A DNA stretch of 64,000 nt, from contig CAJNDS010000199.1 of the NCBI GenBank assembly GCA_905221605.1, positions 1 to 64,000 on the forward strand, given 5' to 3'. The notes beneath the pieces are model-generated. The model was not told the origin of the DNA, made no database searches, and worked only from the letters and a program-made list of their open reading frames with translations. The translations under genes were made by a program, and so were the position numbers. Shown piece after piece: positions 10,448 to 21,605 of this stretch; within the stretch, counting starts at the first letter, position 1; each line of letters opens with the position of its first letter. This DNA is from Symbiodinium natans. Taxonomy: Eukaryota > Sar > Dinophyceae > Suessiales > Symbiodiniaceae.

Positions 10448-12300
10448 GTATAGATGCCTCGTACCGTGTCTGTGTGCGTGCTTGTGCTCCTCCCTTTACC
10501 GAAGATTCCAGTCACCATTATCTATTTCCAGACCCTCTGCGGCTCTGTCCAAACATCCAAACAGGCCGCAACGGCCGGAAGCAGTTCATGAGTGCGGTCG
10601 GGTATGTCCGATCATCGGATATCAGACGTGTAGGCCAACGCAATGTAATGATAGGATCCCTCTCATGACCCCACCCCCCAGCAAGGATTTGTTCTCGCAC
10701 TGGGTTCTCAACACAAGTTTGCCGAAGAAGGGTCCCAGCAATTAAAACTGGGAGGGAGGCCGGGGTCTCTTCTGGCTCTTCGGTTCTTCTGGGCATCTTC
10801 CAAATCTTGTTGTGATATTAAGAGGTCTAAGGAGCAACTGATGGCTTAAGCGATGCTTTGAGCCGGCTCTGCTCATCAGGAGTTCTGAGTTTGAAGCTTT
10901 GTAAAGGAAGCAAAGTGCTTGTGATGCCGTGCCGTGCAGCCAAATTTTGAGGTGGTTTCTTCGCGACACGTCGACCAGTTGCAAGGCACTCATACTGTCC
11001 GTGCTGGATTGAGAAGAGCTCGCAGCAAGACAGGATATCAGGCTCTGGAAGGCCGAACGAAACGGAGATCGTTCATGACAGGATATTCCCACCCGCTTTG
11101 TGAAAGGCATGGGAAGCACGCGCGACGTGCCGGACTGCTATCCTGCGGCTGCTGTTCGGGATGCTGTAAAGCCTTGGTCCTTAAACACCAGGTCTCGGTG
11201 CAAGGCCCCCGTGTCCAAGCCTGCTCTGCACAGGCGTACAGCCCCATCCTGAGAGCCAATGGATACGGCCCCTGTACGGCTCGAAGGCCGTTCTATGGGG
11301 CGGGGGGGGGGGGGGGGTGTAGGTACTGCATCGGATTGCGTCTTGCTTTCTTTGGTTGGTTCCAATTATTGTTTCCGGCTGCCAGTTGTGTGCTACGGCC
11401 CTCAGCATGACTGGCGCAGTGACTCCCTGCTAGAATCTGTCAGACTCGTTTTGCTTGAATACCTGTTTGGCTGGCGAAGCGCCGGCAGGGATGTGCTATT
11501 TGGAGTCTGGAGTCTGGAGAGAGTGCACTGAAGAATTGCTTGGTCATGTCAGGTTTATGACAAGTGCCGCGAGCCCGAGCACACAGCTCTGCAGAGTGAC
11601 GGTTTTTCCACAGAGCACACGTATTTAAGGCTTTGTTGCGTGTGCGCGATGGAAGCCCTGTGACCAAAGGCTACCGGATCTAAGCCCGACTATCAGAGAC
11701 TGGACTAAACTGACTAAATCAGTTGCCAGCGACATCTCTCTCCACTCCAGCGGCACGCCTCCCACCGGTATTCCAGTCCTTGGATTAGTTCTTTGGCGAT
11801 TTGGTTGAAGGAGTCTGCAATGATAGCTCAAGGTAAGCATGCCAGATTTAACGAGTCGTCGGCCCAACAGTTATGGCCCAGTGTGACTATGGCGTTGCTT
11901 ACACGCATCTTGCGTACCTGCTGCTTGCTCTCTTGCAACCGAGCCGCCTATTGGCAAACTCTGCCACATAGGGCGCGATAGCTTCCCTCAGCGCAACAAT
12001 GTGCAACTTACTTCGTCTTCAACTGTGTCACCATGTCCACACACCATGACAGAGCATTCCTTTCCCCGCAGGGTCCCTGCAGAGGGAAGTCGAAATCCTG
12101 GAATCCTCCGAGATTGCTAGCCTGGCAACCAACAGATTTACCTTCAAGGCAACTCTGTTGCGCAGCAGCAGCAGCAGCAGCAGCAGCAACTGTGCTAAAA
12201 ACAAGCCAGCCAGGCCGCAGAGGCTGAATTGAGGCTTTTCCTGCAGCGATAGGTCCAACATCGCCAAAGTGTCTCGGCCGAGCCGTCAAGCCGCTATCCG
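10448..12300. other. No clear gene; G16 and CAG tracts
   Basis: It holds a 16-base G tract (11302-11317) and a CAG run (12163-12186). Open frames are short and overlapping on both strands, and none is recognisable. Confidence 0.35.
12163..12186 (+). repeat. (CAG)8 trinucleotide repeat
   Basis: Eight CAG units, ending in CAACTG. On the minus strand one frame reads it as alanines and another as leucines. Confidence 0.9.
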
Positions 12301-12329
12301 CTGCGGAGCACGCGACGCAGACATACGCA

Positions 12330-12472
12330 TACAAATCCACATAAAGCACTCGCCCCAAGTTGCTGCAATCGTGCCTTATCCGCCAGTAGCCGTGGAAAGG
12401 GCGCCCGTCCACGTAGGTGACCCGCGCCTCTTTCAGCGCAACCACCTGACAGCCGGTCGGGTGCAGCACGAG
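12330..12472 (-). CDS. Exon-like segment, unknown
   Basis: After an acceptor-like CTTATCCAAG the minus strand reads LVLHPTGCQVVALKEARVTY then VDGRPFHGYWRIRHDCSNLG and RVLYVDL, where GTATGC could be a donor. It looks genuinely coding, but I do not recognise the family. Another protein-like stretch, KMELYFSKALPDVEAIVQSK, lies upstream at about 12735-12795. Confidence 0.4.
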
Positions 12473-12926
12473 CTTGGATAAGTTTTGGGATCTGTTTGAA
12501 ATATAATAAGACTTCTCAGAAATCTGAACTCCTACATATATGACAGGGTGAGTTGGAAACGAGAAAGCTGTCGTACCGACAGATCGAAGGGGACTGCTTC
12601 AGTTTTGTGAAAGCACTTTGGTCATGCGGAACCCTCAGATTCACACTGTTGCATCTTGCTTGCATTCTTCCTTTCATCGTGCGACCAACCAGCTCCTTGT
12701 CTTGCCTGCCCTGCTTTCAGGCACAAGCTGAAGCCCCGACCTTGCTCTGCACGATAGCCTCCACATCAGGCAGCGCCTTGGAGAAGTAGAGCTCCATCTT
12801 CTGGCGTGAGGCACGGCAGTGGAGAACATATAGATATTGATAGTACACTTCGTTTTTTTTAACTCTCAACACTCAACTGCCATCTGCAATTTCCTAGGGT
12901 CCTAAAGGAGTATAGCCAGCGTCAGC

Positions 12927-13333
12927 CGACATATTGAGCCTCCATGAATTCATCTTTGCCAGCTGCCTGGAGCAAGCCGAGACCTTGCAGAGCCAGATTC
13001 GCGGCCCTTAGGCTCACTGCACAACAAGCGGAAGATGCCGAGGTGCTGGAGAAGCCGTAAGGGTCCTCAGAGATCCGCGCGAATTGGCCCTCATTTTCTG
13101 ATCAGGCCATCTGACATGCCTTGCACAGCTGGTGCGGTCCTTGATGACTACAGGGAACTGGATCTTGTCCATCTCCTAGCTCAGACGGTCATAGGCGGCA
13201 GCTACGAGCTTCGAGGGAAGCAGAAATCGGCAAGGCATGGCCCAAGCATGGCAATGCCCACATAATTGCTGGGCGTCCGGGCCGACTTCGCCTCGTCCAA
13301 GCTCGTGATGACCCAAGTGGGGGGAATCTTCAC
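12927..13333 (-). CDS. Possible ITPK-type inositol phosphate kinase, three internal exons
   Basis: Exons proposed at 13333 to about 13255 (VKIPPTWVITSLDEAKS...), 13175-13127 (EMDKIQFPVVIKDRTS) and 13016-12927 (SLRAANLALQGLGLLQAAGK then DEFMEAQYVG). Phases agree if the introns are GT-AG and the last donor is GC. The order VxxPxxxVI, FPVVxK, AxxLALxxGL and QYV matches the ATP-grasp core of inositol-tetrakisphosphate 1-kinases, including the lysine after FPVV. Those enzymes phosphorylate inositol polyphosphates in the cytosol. The C-terminal catalytic part and a convincing N-terminus were not found. The YGCIATSHQKVGLARLFIER stretch at about 13550-13625 could be an earlier exon. Another ATP-grasp enzyme is possible. 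Confidence 0.4.
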
Positions 13334-13857
13334 CTGCGCTTTCATGGAACTCTCCTTGCTGTGCAAACTCATTTTTGTGGTGGCTAGCGCAATTTAGCAA
13401 CCGTGCTGCTTGCCAGAAGGAGGGCCGCATCCACATGGGGAGTTTCCAAAACATTTCCGAAGGGCCCCGTTTTTCAACCAAATACCCGATAAGGACCCCG
13501 CAATCAAAAGGGGGCCCTCATTTTCGGAAACCTGCACATCACACCGACCTTGCGTTCGATGAAGAGGCGGGCCAGCCCCACCTTTTGATGCGAAGTGGCA
13601 ATGCAACCGTACAATGAGACTCTGTCATACTCAGCTGCAGGCTTTGTTCTGATAGTACAGGTAAGATTCAGGTGGTGGATATAGAATACCACCTGACAGC
13701 TGTCTCAGAGTCTCTCATAATTTGCCCCATCTGAACATGCGCGCCGGCCGAGGGCTTTCAACCACGTGCAGGTTCTGCTTGTGCTACACCACCCCAACAG
13801 TGGAAAGACCTCGTCGCTCGAACTCTGCGTACCACTCCACTATTTGGTAGGGTAGCC

Positions 13858-14120
13858 TCCGCGCAGCCCATGTTTTCTTGTACCAGCTTCAAGGCAAAAC
13901 AAGGCTGCAATTGCAGCTTGCGCATTCCGACTCCAAGCGGCCTCTTCTCATAGAGCTCACCCTCTTTCAAGGGAAGCTCAAACTCATGGTTGCCACCGAC
14001 TCGCCAGACATACCTGTCCAAACTGGCCAGCTCAGATGCCAATTTTATGAGGACCAAGTCTGCTAAACACATGTCAAGCTGCAAATTCAAAGTCATGCTC
14101 GAAGCCTGCTCGCGAGACAT
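13858..14120 (-). CDS. Exon-like segment(s), unknown
   Basis: The minus frame reads LNLQLDMCLADLVLIKLASE, LASLDRYVWRVGGNHEFELP, LKEGELYEKRPLGVGMRKLQ and LQPCFALKLVQENMGCAE. An AG|ACTTGG acceptor and an ACAG|GTATGT donor are visible inside, so two exons may be present. The sequence looks coding. It lies just upstream of the possible kinase on the same strand and may be part of it or of a separate gene. Confidence 0.4.
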
Positions 14121-14278
14121 GACTGGAAGCAGAAAGCTTTATTTAGCAATGTCTCCTGGCCCTGACAGTCGGAAGCCAGACCGCTACAGGAGTATGCTTC
14201 GTGGCGCCTCGAAAACGACAAACGAACCAGACCCACTTCCGAATCCACTCGTAATCCCAGATACCCTCCTATTCCTTC

Positions 14279-14480
14279 TTAATTAATGGCTTGCAGGGTA
14301 GCCCTAGCCAGTTCCAACCTGAGCCCCAATGACGTGTCAATCCCATAAAGAATTGAATAGGCAAATTCCCAATGCCCAATTTGATGCCAGCGAGAACACC
14401 GCTCAACGGCCACGAAGCAGACGATCAACCACAGAACTTCCGCTTGAAGCCTTGTATCTGGCACGGTCTCCTCAGCGGCA
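14279..14480 (-). CDS. Possible C-terminal exon, unknown
   Basis: The minus frame ends QIGHWEFAYSILYGIDTSLG then LRLELARATLQAIN and a stop. It is preceded by a hydrophobic LQAEVLWLIVCFVAVERCSR. A membrane-associated helix is possible. No family was recognised. Confidence 0.3.
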
Positions 14481-14802
14481 TCAATGAGGTGTGGCCTGCA
14501 GCATTCCAAATTGCAAGCCAGGAACACAAGTTTACATCTTTCATCCGTGCCAGACGACTCTTCGACTTGTGATCCTGACTGTTTATTACTTGTCTTGTCT
14601 TCAGTGCCGAAGAAGAGATGCCGGAGGGCTGGAATACTTCGGCCTCGCGACCCCAGCTCGGGGAAAGGTTTGCAGGAAAAGCTCTCGAAAGATCTCCTGC
14701 AATCATTTGGGCGTTTTCCCAACGAGTCCAGATTCTTTTTGGGACTTATTTTTTTTAAGGATGTTTTACTGCTGTTGCTGCTGGCTGCACCGTAGCCCTT
14801 TA

Positions 14803-14925
14803 GTGTTCAGGGTTAAGCGTTTAGGGTTTAGAGTTTAGCGTTTAGGGATTAAGGTTTAGGGTGTAGCGTTTAGGGCTTAAGGTTTAACGGTTTAGGGTTT
14901 ATATGGTCGCCCTAAACCCTAAAGC
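14803..14925 (+). repeat. Degenerate TTTAGGG island
   Basis: Degenerate copies of TTTAGGG (TTTAGCG, TTAGGGAT, TTTAGGGCTT) run on the plus strand. They then switch to CCCTAAA orientation after GGTCGCCCTAAACCC at about 14908, so the island contains a head-to-head junction. Confidence 0.75.
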
Positions 14926-17005
14926 CCTAAAGCCAGTGGAAAAGTAGAAAGCAGGAGACGGAAAACAAACCCAAAAACAAACAAAGATCCTAAATTAAAT
15001 TTCGGACTCCTTTTCCATCCATTCCATGGACCTTGCTGCGAAAGTTTGGGATGCTTTAATACGACATGTGCAGATGGAACTTTGACTGGGGTCCTGGTGC
15101 ACGACGTGCTTCCCCCGATTGAACCTGCACGGCGCACAAGTGCCAACATTGAATGCAGCCAGCTGGCAGCTACTGGTAGCAACTGAACAACTGAGAAGGT
15201 GGCTCTATCCATCCAAACGGCGGAGCCATGGGAAACACCACTGCAACCTCTACCCAGCAGAAATCAACTCAAGACCGCTGCTGCGCTGCGAAATGCTGGG
15301 AGTGCTTCGAGCTGGAAGTGAGCAGCGGGCCATAGCACGAACCTTCTTGAGAGGCATGTTTCTCGGCCTCACAGTTGGGACAAATTTGTGCCACCTGCAC
15401 TTCGGGCCTGGGACTTCACCGAAACAACTTCTCGGCCCGCGGCGTTGAGAAGCGAAGCATCGACTTGCACCACGGCCCCGCGGTGATCGTATGACCTGGA
15501 GCTACAAACACCTCCAAAGCTCCAACGCGGGTATTAATACACGTCCGAAAACGCCAAACCTGAGATTTAGAGGCGATAGATAAAGAGAGATCAGGAGTCG
15601 GAAGTACACAAATGCCAAAACATGCACGCAGCAAAGCTGGGATCGGAACGCCAGTGGCTGAAGGCCCCATCACCCTTCTCTGCGATGTCCGCATGGTTGC
15701 TGTGGGCTGGACCTCAACAGGAATATCCTTACTGCAAGACATCCACTAACCGTCACTAACCGCATCAGGCCGCACTGATTTCGGAAAGAAGCGCAACAGG
15801 GGTGCCATGGGTGCTGCACCCATGGGATGGAAGTACTCCTTCTCATCTACGTGGAAGAGCTGCAGCCTTGGCATTGCCCAAGGTTCTGCCCTCAGCAAAC
15901 TTCGAGGATCCTGCAACGCCCCCCTGCCACATGTCCTGGGCTTGGCACGTGGAGCGTGTGGATCTCCAGCTCCCTGCTTCGTCCTTTGCGACGCGTGGCG
16001 CTTTTGCATGGAAGTTGCAGCACGCTGAAGCAGCATTATTGTGGGAGCCAGTGATGTTGAAGGCTTGAGCAATACTTACCCATCGCGACAGAGACTCAGC
16101 CGCATTCTTCTTGATTCTTCGACGCTCGAAGAAAATAAGCAATTTCTGCACATGTTTCCGCGGTCGGCTGGGCCGGAGCCGATCATTCTGGTGACGAAGC
16201 TAAGAATGTTGACGGCATTGTCTAAGGCACTCTAGGGCCTTGTCATGATCAGCCACGGTTGCTTGGATTAGCTTGGGGCCTGGTCCGTAGCAAGGCCACG
16301 CATTGCGCCGAAAGCGGCGGCTGCCACACTTTCGGGATTCTTGGCAGGAACTGCTGCTGCCGGTGGATAATTGGCCGCGCGAAACGTGGCCGCTGTATCG
16401 CCAACGGGCCCTTGTCACAGGTGTGACCGGCAATGACTCGGCGCCATTGGCGGCATTGGCCTTCACAGCTGACGTGAAACCGGTGAAGCCCTTGAAGGCT
16501 TGAAGGTCTGGTAAACCTGTGCTTGCTTGCCTTGTCATTCTGAACATGTCCATCTGCAATTTGGTACCTGGGACTACATGTCCGACAGCTTGTTGAGCGT
16601 CCTTGTTGGATGATCTTGTTGGAAAGCATCGAAAAGTCAACTTACAAAGTCACGTGGGAGTTGGATGCAACGATGAGGTTCACAGATCGGATAACGAAAA
16701 TTCCAATTTCCAGCAACGGCAAGGACGTCTCAACTTCGTTTGCAGAGTGTCTGGTCTCGTCTTCCGCCATGCTCTCTCTTGCTGCAAACTAAATTTTGTG
16801 GCAGCATCCAACACGTTTCGACGGATGCCCCGAGCTTGCGACTGCTGTACATCCCTTCCCAGCCCCTGCAGCTTTCCTAGTCGCTTGTTCAAGCACTGGC
16901 GCGACAAACAATCGAGCTGGAATTGAAGCTGTAATGGAGAGCGGAATATTCGATGAAGCTGGCATTCAATCGAAGCTTCTCGTTCTTGTCGACCCTTGTT
17001 TAAGA
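14926..17005. other. No confident gene
   Basis: Many overlapping frames occur on both strands. The most protein-like are on the minus strand: RLQLFHVDEKEYFHPMGAAP at about 15800-15870 and PGPKLIQATVADHDKALECL at about 16215-16295. No splice model or family could be built. Confidence 0.3.
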
Positions 17006-17007
17006 AT

Positions 17008-17204
17008 CAGGGCTGAGGTGCTGCGACAATGTAGCGAGGGAAGGGCATCTCATAGGCGAAGCCGGTCACCTTTTTGGCCTTGCCACGCGGGGCGCACTCT
17101 CTTAGCGGAATGGGTCCACAGCACTTGCAGTGTCCGTTTGACATGTGGACGGTTGCATGAGGATACGCTCTCTCTTTGGCCTCGAGCAGGTTGAGGTGGA
17201 ACAC
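17008..17204 (-). CDS. Possible C-terminal exon, unknown
   Basis: The minus frame reads FHLNLLEAKERAYPHATVHM, SNGHCKCCGPIPLRECAPRG and KAKKVTGFAYEMPFPRYIVA before a stop. CKCC and GKAKK are visible, but no domain is recognised. Confidence 0.35.
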
Positions 17205-19606
17205 AAGCGCCTAAGCGAAACTCATGGACTCATGGTTTCCTGATGTTTCATGCCTGGCGAACCAGGACATTGTGCGCGACATGTGTGATTCCTGCATATT
17301 GCCGCATTGCCAGTCACTAGGATGGTGACGTCTCCGCGTGTTTCACAGCTTTTGATGCCGCCGGCCTCCAGCTGAACAAGGGAGCTCTACCCTTTGCTGA
17401 CAGGACCGAATTTTCATCGAAACCTTTCTCACATGTTCCTCGGACCCCGATATCCGATGCGCTTCCACTGCTTCAGTCATCTCTGATCTGTCCTGGGACG
17501 CCCTGCCGGCTTGAACCGGATCGTCTCCAAGTCCCTCTCGGGCACCTTTGGCAACAAGGAGTCAGCTGTTAGCAGTTTGTAGCGGCAGCGATCGTAGCAA
17601 AGTGCGAGAGTTCACCTCGGGGCGCGCCTGCCGCCAGCTGCTTTTTGCACCCGATGGCATGATGCACTCGGCAGAGAGTATTCGATACCTCTGGAAGTCT
17701 CTGGACCGTTATCGCTGATGGAGGGTCTCAGCATCTGTCTTCAACCTGCTTAGTTCCTACGCGATACTCAACGAGCAAATGTGACGTCACAAGAGCACCC
17801 ATCCATCCATGAATGTAATGGCGTTGAGATCCATGCGAGGATCGGCTGCGAAGAGGAGGGGCCTTTTGCCTGTGCACAAAGCTTAGGATGGGGGAGGGGC
17901 GGCCCTGGATGAGGTACACCCATGCGACATTTCTGCCCTTCCCGAATTCCCGGAACAAACACTTGCAAGCCCGAGCCTTTGTCTCGCTGGAGTGGTCGCA
18001 GGCTCCCGAGACTCCTGAGACGGGAAATGTGTTCAGGGCAAATACATGTACCGATCACCAAAGCCAGGGGCCAAACACGCCAAACACCCTAAACACGCCA
18101 AATACGCCAACACCGCCCTACGAGCACAAGGCGTGCAACATGTTTTGCAGTACAAGCCGGCCCATGTGGTGTGCATTGGTGTTTTGGCTGCTCTCGATAC
18201 TGGCCAGACCTGTCCTTGGAAGCTGGAAGAGAGCTTTTTGTGCTCTGCGACTGTGCCTTGCGGAGTTTCTTTTCGCGGCAACACACTTGCTTTACTTAGT
18301 CGGCGCTTTACTTTCTTGCCAGTACTATAAGACGAGCCTACTTAAGCAAATCATAACACATCACGGGCCAGCCTGATTGGCCAACAGGTGCTGAAGCGTC
18401 GGCGGGTCCTCTCTGCTACTACAGTCAAGCTGATGCAGAAGACTCGAAAGGGGTCACACGTCCCCGCTAAGCCAGCACGCGTTGGATGTTCGAAAACAAT
18501 GGCAAGAATTCATTAAGTAGAATGAACTCGCCACCTGCTCAAGCTTCGTGCCCCAGATCCATGGCTTTCAGGGCTGCGAAAGTTGCAAGTACATGCGACA
18601 AACTCTAAACCCGCTGCTGAATGTGGGCTCGGTCCTGGTGACCTCAGCTTCGCAAAGTGCGGCTTCAGTTCTATATTGCTCAGCATGCAGATGTTCAAAG
18701 TGCTGTTGGGTCACAAAGCATAAAGGAACCAGTGCCCTGGTCCAGGAATCAGCCAAGGTGCTTGTCATGTGGTTGACGCCACGGAAGTTATGCAAAACGA
18801 TACCTCATCCCAACAAGCAGTGGCTGCTCATTGCAGGGTCCCCGAACCGGCACACAGGACCCAGTCTTTAACGAGGTCCGGGCCCATGGAAACAAGGCTC
18901 AAGATGAGAGCAGTGCACTTGAAGGAGAACCTCCAGCTAAAATCAGTTTGGAGCTTCGGTTTCTCGCAGAGTCCATGCGAGTCCATGCAACCTTTGCCTC
19001 ATGAACTCTGCAACAGCGATGGAACAGCAGTGCTTGCAGCGCCAAAAGAGGACATTGGCACAGGGACCAGGGATTCTGTATTCCGCTATCCTGCCAGCCT
19101 GTCCGACATGGGGTCTAAACACGAATTATAGCTCGACTGAAAGGAAACTGATCCTGTTCGAGCAGCAGCGCACATGCAGTCATGCGATCATGTTGCCCTA
19201 AAATGCTTCTGAAATATTCCGCCACGTCTGGAAGACTCACGAAGAAGCTACGGAATCTCGAGTGGGGAAGATGCGCGCGTTACCCTTCCTGGTCGCTGCA
19301 GCCCTGCTGCATGTCTGTTCCACAAGCCATGCGAGCTTTTTGGGCCGCTGCCGACACAGCATCTATGATGCTGATGACCTTGCTTGAGATCTGACGCCGT
19401 GGTGAAACGTCTTTGCATGGCACATGCCACCTCGATGCACCTACCAAATATTAAATAGTGACTGTTCCAAGCATGCGGGCTGCCGCAGTTTGATGCAGTT
19501 TGGGAGCCATTGGCGGTTTCAGGTCATATGTGTCGACACGGCTCCCTGTCTTTAGGTGAGTTTGGTTTGAACATCAGAACTGCGTGCATAGATGATTCCG
19601 GTTGAG
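17205..19606. other. No clear gene
   Basis: Short overlapping frames only. A degenerate CACGCCAAA/CACCCTAAA repeat lies at 18068-18115. A diverged copy of a dispersed repeat is at 19318-19445. Confidence 0.35.
19318..19445 (+). repeat. Dispersed repeat, copy 1
   Basis: It shares CATGCGAGCTTTTTGGGC, GCCGACACAGCATCT, GATGCTGATGACC and GCCGTGGTGAAACGTCTT, in the same order and orientation, with 22598-22745. The copies have point differences and a length difference after GATGACC. The pair brackets the duplicated block. Confidence 0.75.
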
Positions 19607-20113
19607 TCAGCTCTTGTTCGGCTTCGCGTCCGAGGGCCCCCGAGGCGCCCTGTCTGCTGCGACGGAGTTCGGCTGCTGAAGGCGTTGATCTGGTTGTGCC
19701 CGGGGGGGGGGGGGGGGGACTGCCAAAGTTGACGCAGTGCAGTCACACGACGCCTCCATGAGGGATCTCGCTACTCCAAGAACACGCAGAAGGGTTTGGG
19801 GCTTGTTGGGTGATGGAATGTTGAAGATCCCTTGAGTTGTGAAGTCATGCTCCCGATTCCTCGGAAACGTTAGAAACTCCTCATCCCTGAACATCCCTAA
19901 ACTCCACTCTGTGCTCTTATGGGGACTGAGGGGCTTTGGTGTTCGTGCCTCGTCTTTGCTCGCAGAGGCGACGGCGTCTCCACTGAATTCCTGGCGCACG
20001 GTGCCCGGGGCTGAGTGATTTCGGACTTGACAGGGTCTCGATTCGAGGTTGGGAGGGCAGAGCTCCACCAAGCTTAGGGCAACAGGATTGAGGATTGCAA
20101 GGGTCTTCGCCAA
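19607..20113 (-). CDS. Open frame of 168 codons, unknown
   Basis: The minus frame contains protein-like stretches such as SKDEARTPKPLSPHKSTEWS, LGMFRDEEFLTFPRNREHDF and QTLLRVLGVARSLMEASCD. It ends in a proline-rich tail produced by a 17-base G tract (19702-19718) on the plus strand. No domain was recognised. It lies downstream of the proline-rich gene on the same strand and could hold exons of it. Confidence 0.35.
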   Translation of the reverse strand: MAKTLAILNPVALSLVELCPPNLESRPCQVRNHSAPGTVRQEFSGDAVASASKDEARTPKPLSPHKSTEWSLGMFRDEEFLTFPRNREHDFTTQGIFNIPSPNKPQTLLRVLGVARSLMEASCDCTASTLAVPPPPPRAQPDQRLQQPNSVAADRAPRGPSDAKPNKS

Positions 20114-20360
20114 GAAAACGGGCTCAAAACAGGCGACTTCCGGCTACCGGCGAACTACTGTTCCGACCTTTTTTCGCTATTTTGCTAGGGGAAAGCCCTC
20201 GCACAAAAAAAAAAACCGGCCGAGGCGCAGCGGCAGGCAGATGTGGTCAGATCGCGGTGAGGCTGATCAGGGGCTTGGGCCACATTGGGGCGGGAAGCAA
20301 AGTGCAAGGGGATCTTGGCTTACCAAGCCAGCTAGAAAAAAACGCAGCTCGGCTTAGGGC

Positions 20361-20896
20361 TGGGTAGCTGCAGCCCATGCAGCCTCAGCAACGTGCGGCA
20401 CGGCCCCACTCCTACCACGCACTGCGGCGCATCCGGGCTTTTTGCGAGCGCAGCGCCGGACGGCAGTCATTCGCTAAGCGAACAGTGTCCAGATGAGACA
20501 AACGAAGGGGCGATACTTTGTCCCTCCCCTACCGTGCGTTCTAGCTTTGCAACGCCTGACTCGTTCGAGCTACGGCGTCCCTATGTCCCTCCTCATAACT
20601 TCTCAGGATGCACCAACATCCGCTATGCTAGTGCTGTTTTGCAGCAGCCATCTGCAGCCCAAGGTTAAGTCACCAATAAAACGGAACAATTGCAAGAAAT
20701 TGGCACCATTGCCAATGTGAGCGCGGGCGGATTCAGTTGGGCCCTTTGCTGCCTTTGCCGCCCTTGCCCCCTTTGCCGCCGCCTTTTCCACCACCTTTGC
20801 CTTTCCTGCGAGAGGAAAGCAGGGTTGGCAGCTCATGTGACGATGCCGCTACATCCGCAACATCCAGGATCGGAGGCTCCTCCGATAAGTCTGCCG
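20361..20896 (-). pseudogene. Duplicate block A: partial copy of the proline-rich gene's 3' end
   Basis: It is nearly identical to 21060-21605, with small indels. On the minus strand it encodes the same C-terminal piece, ADLSEEPPILDVADVAASSH then ELPTLLSSRRKGKGGGKGGG and a lysine/glycine-rich tail. Its upstream coding part is replaced by an inverted fragment (20896-21064). Translation from that side therefore runs in the wrong frame, and the copy is broken. Confidence 0.65.
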
Positions 20897-21064
20897 CCCA
20901 CCAGCTCACTGCCCACCAGCGCACTGCCCAACAGCGCACGGCCCACCAGCGCACTGCCCTGTCACCCCAGCGCCTCCGCAGGCTCCCCAGGCCCAGGCGC
21001 CGCCTCCGGCACATCCGGCACCCAAGGCGGCGGACACGAGCAAGCCACGCAAGCCCAGGTGGGT
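20896..21064 (+). repeat. Inverted copy of 21603-21783
   Basis: Read on the minus strand this segment gives CCCACCTGGGCTTGCGTGGC, GTGTCCGCCGCCTTGGGTGC and then GTGCGCTGGTGGGC units. These match the plus strand at 21603-21783 almost base for base. It sits exactly between the two direct copies (20361-20896 and 21060-21605). Confidence 0.8.
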
Positions 21065-21605
21065 AGCTGCAGCCCACGCAGCCTCAGCAACGTGCGGCAC
21101 GGCCCCACTCCTACCACGCACTGCGGCGAATCCGGGCTTTTTGCGAGCGCAGCGCCGGACGGCAGTCATTCGCTAAGCGAACAGTGTCCAGATGAGACAA
21201 GCGAAGGGGCGATGCTTTGTCCCTCCCCTCCGCGCGTTCTAGCTTTGCAACGCCTGACTCGTTCGAGCTACGGCGTCCCTATGTCCCTCCTCATAACTTC
21301 TCAGGATGCACCAACATCCGCTGTGCTAGTGCTGTTTTGCAGCAGCCATCTGCAGCCCAAGGTAAGTCACCAATAAAACGGAACAATTGCAAGAATCTGG
21401 CACCATTGCCAATGTGAGCGCGGGCGGATTCAGTGCCGCCATTTCTTGGACCCTTTGCCGCCTTTGCCGCCCTTGCCCCCTTTGCCGCCGCCTTTTCCAC
21501 CACCTTTGCCTTTCCTGCGAGAGGAAAGAAGGGTTGGCAGCTCATGTGACGATGCCGCTACATCCGCAACATCCAGGATCGGAGGCTCCTCCGATAAGTC
21601 TGCCC
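21060..21605 (-). repeat. Duplicate block A' (intact copy)
   Basis: Direct repeat of 20361-20896 at an offset of 699-709 bases. It starts GGGTAGCTGCAGCCCA and ends CTCCGATAAGTCTGCCC. It carries the intact 3' end of the proline-rich gene on the minus strand, including a short insertion that changes the C-terminus to KKWRH. Confidence 0.85.

Noticed and set aside
14793..14805. CCGTAGCCC, resembling the dinoflagellate spliced-leader start
   Set aside because: Only the first few bases match; the rest of the 22-base leader is absent. No spliced-leader relic was found elsewhere by eye.
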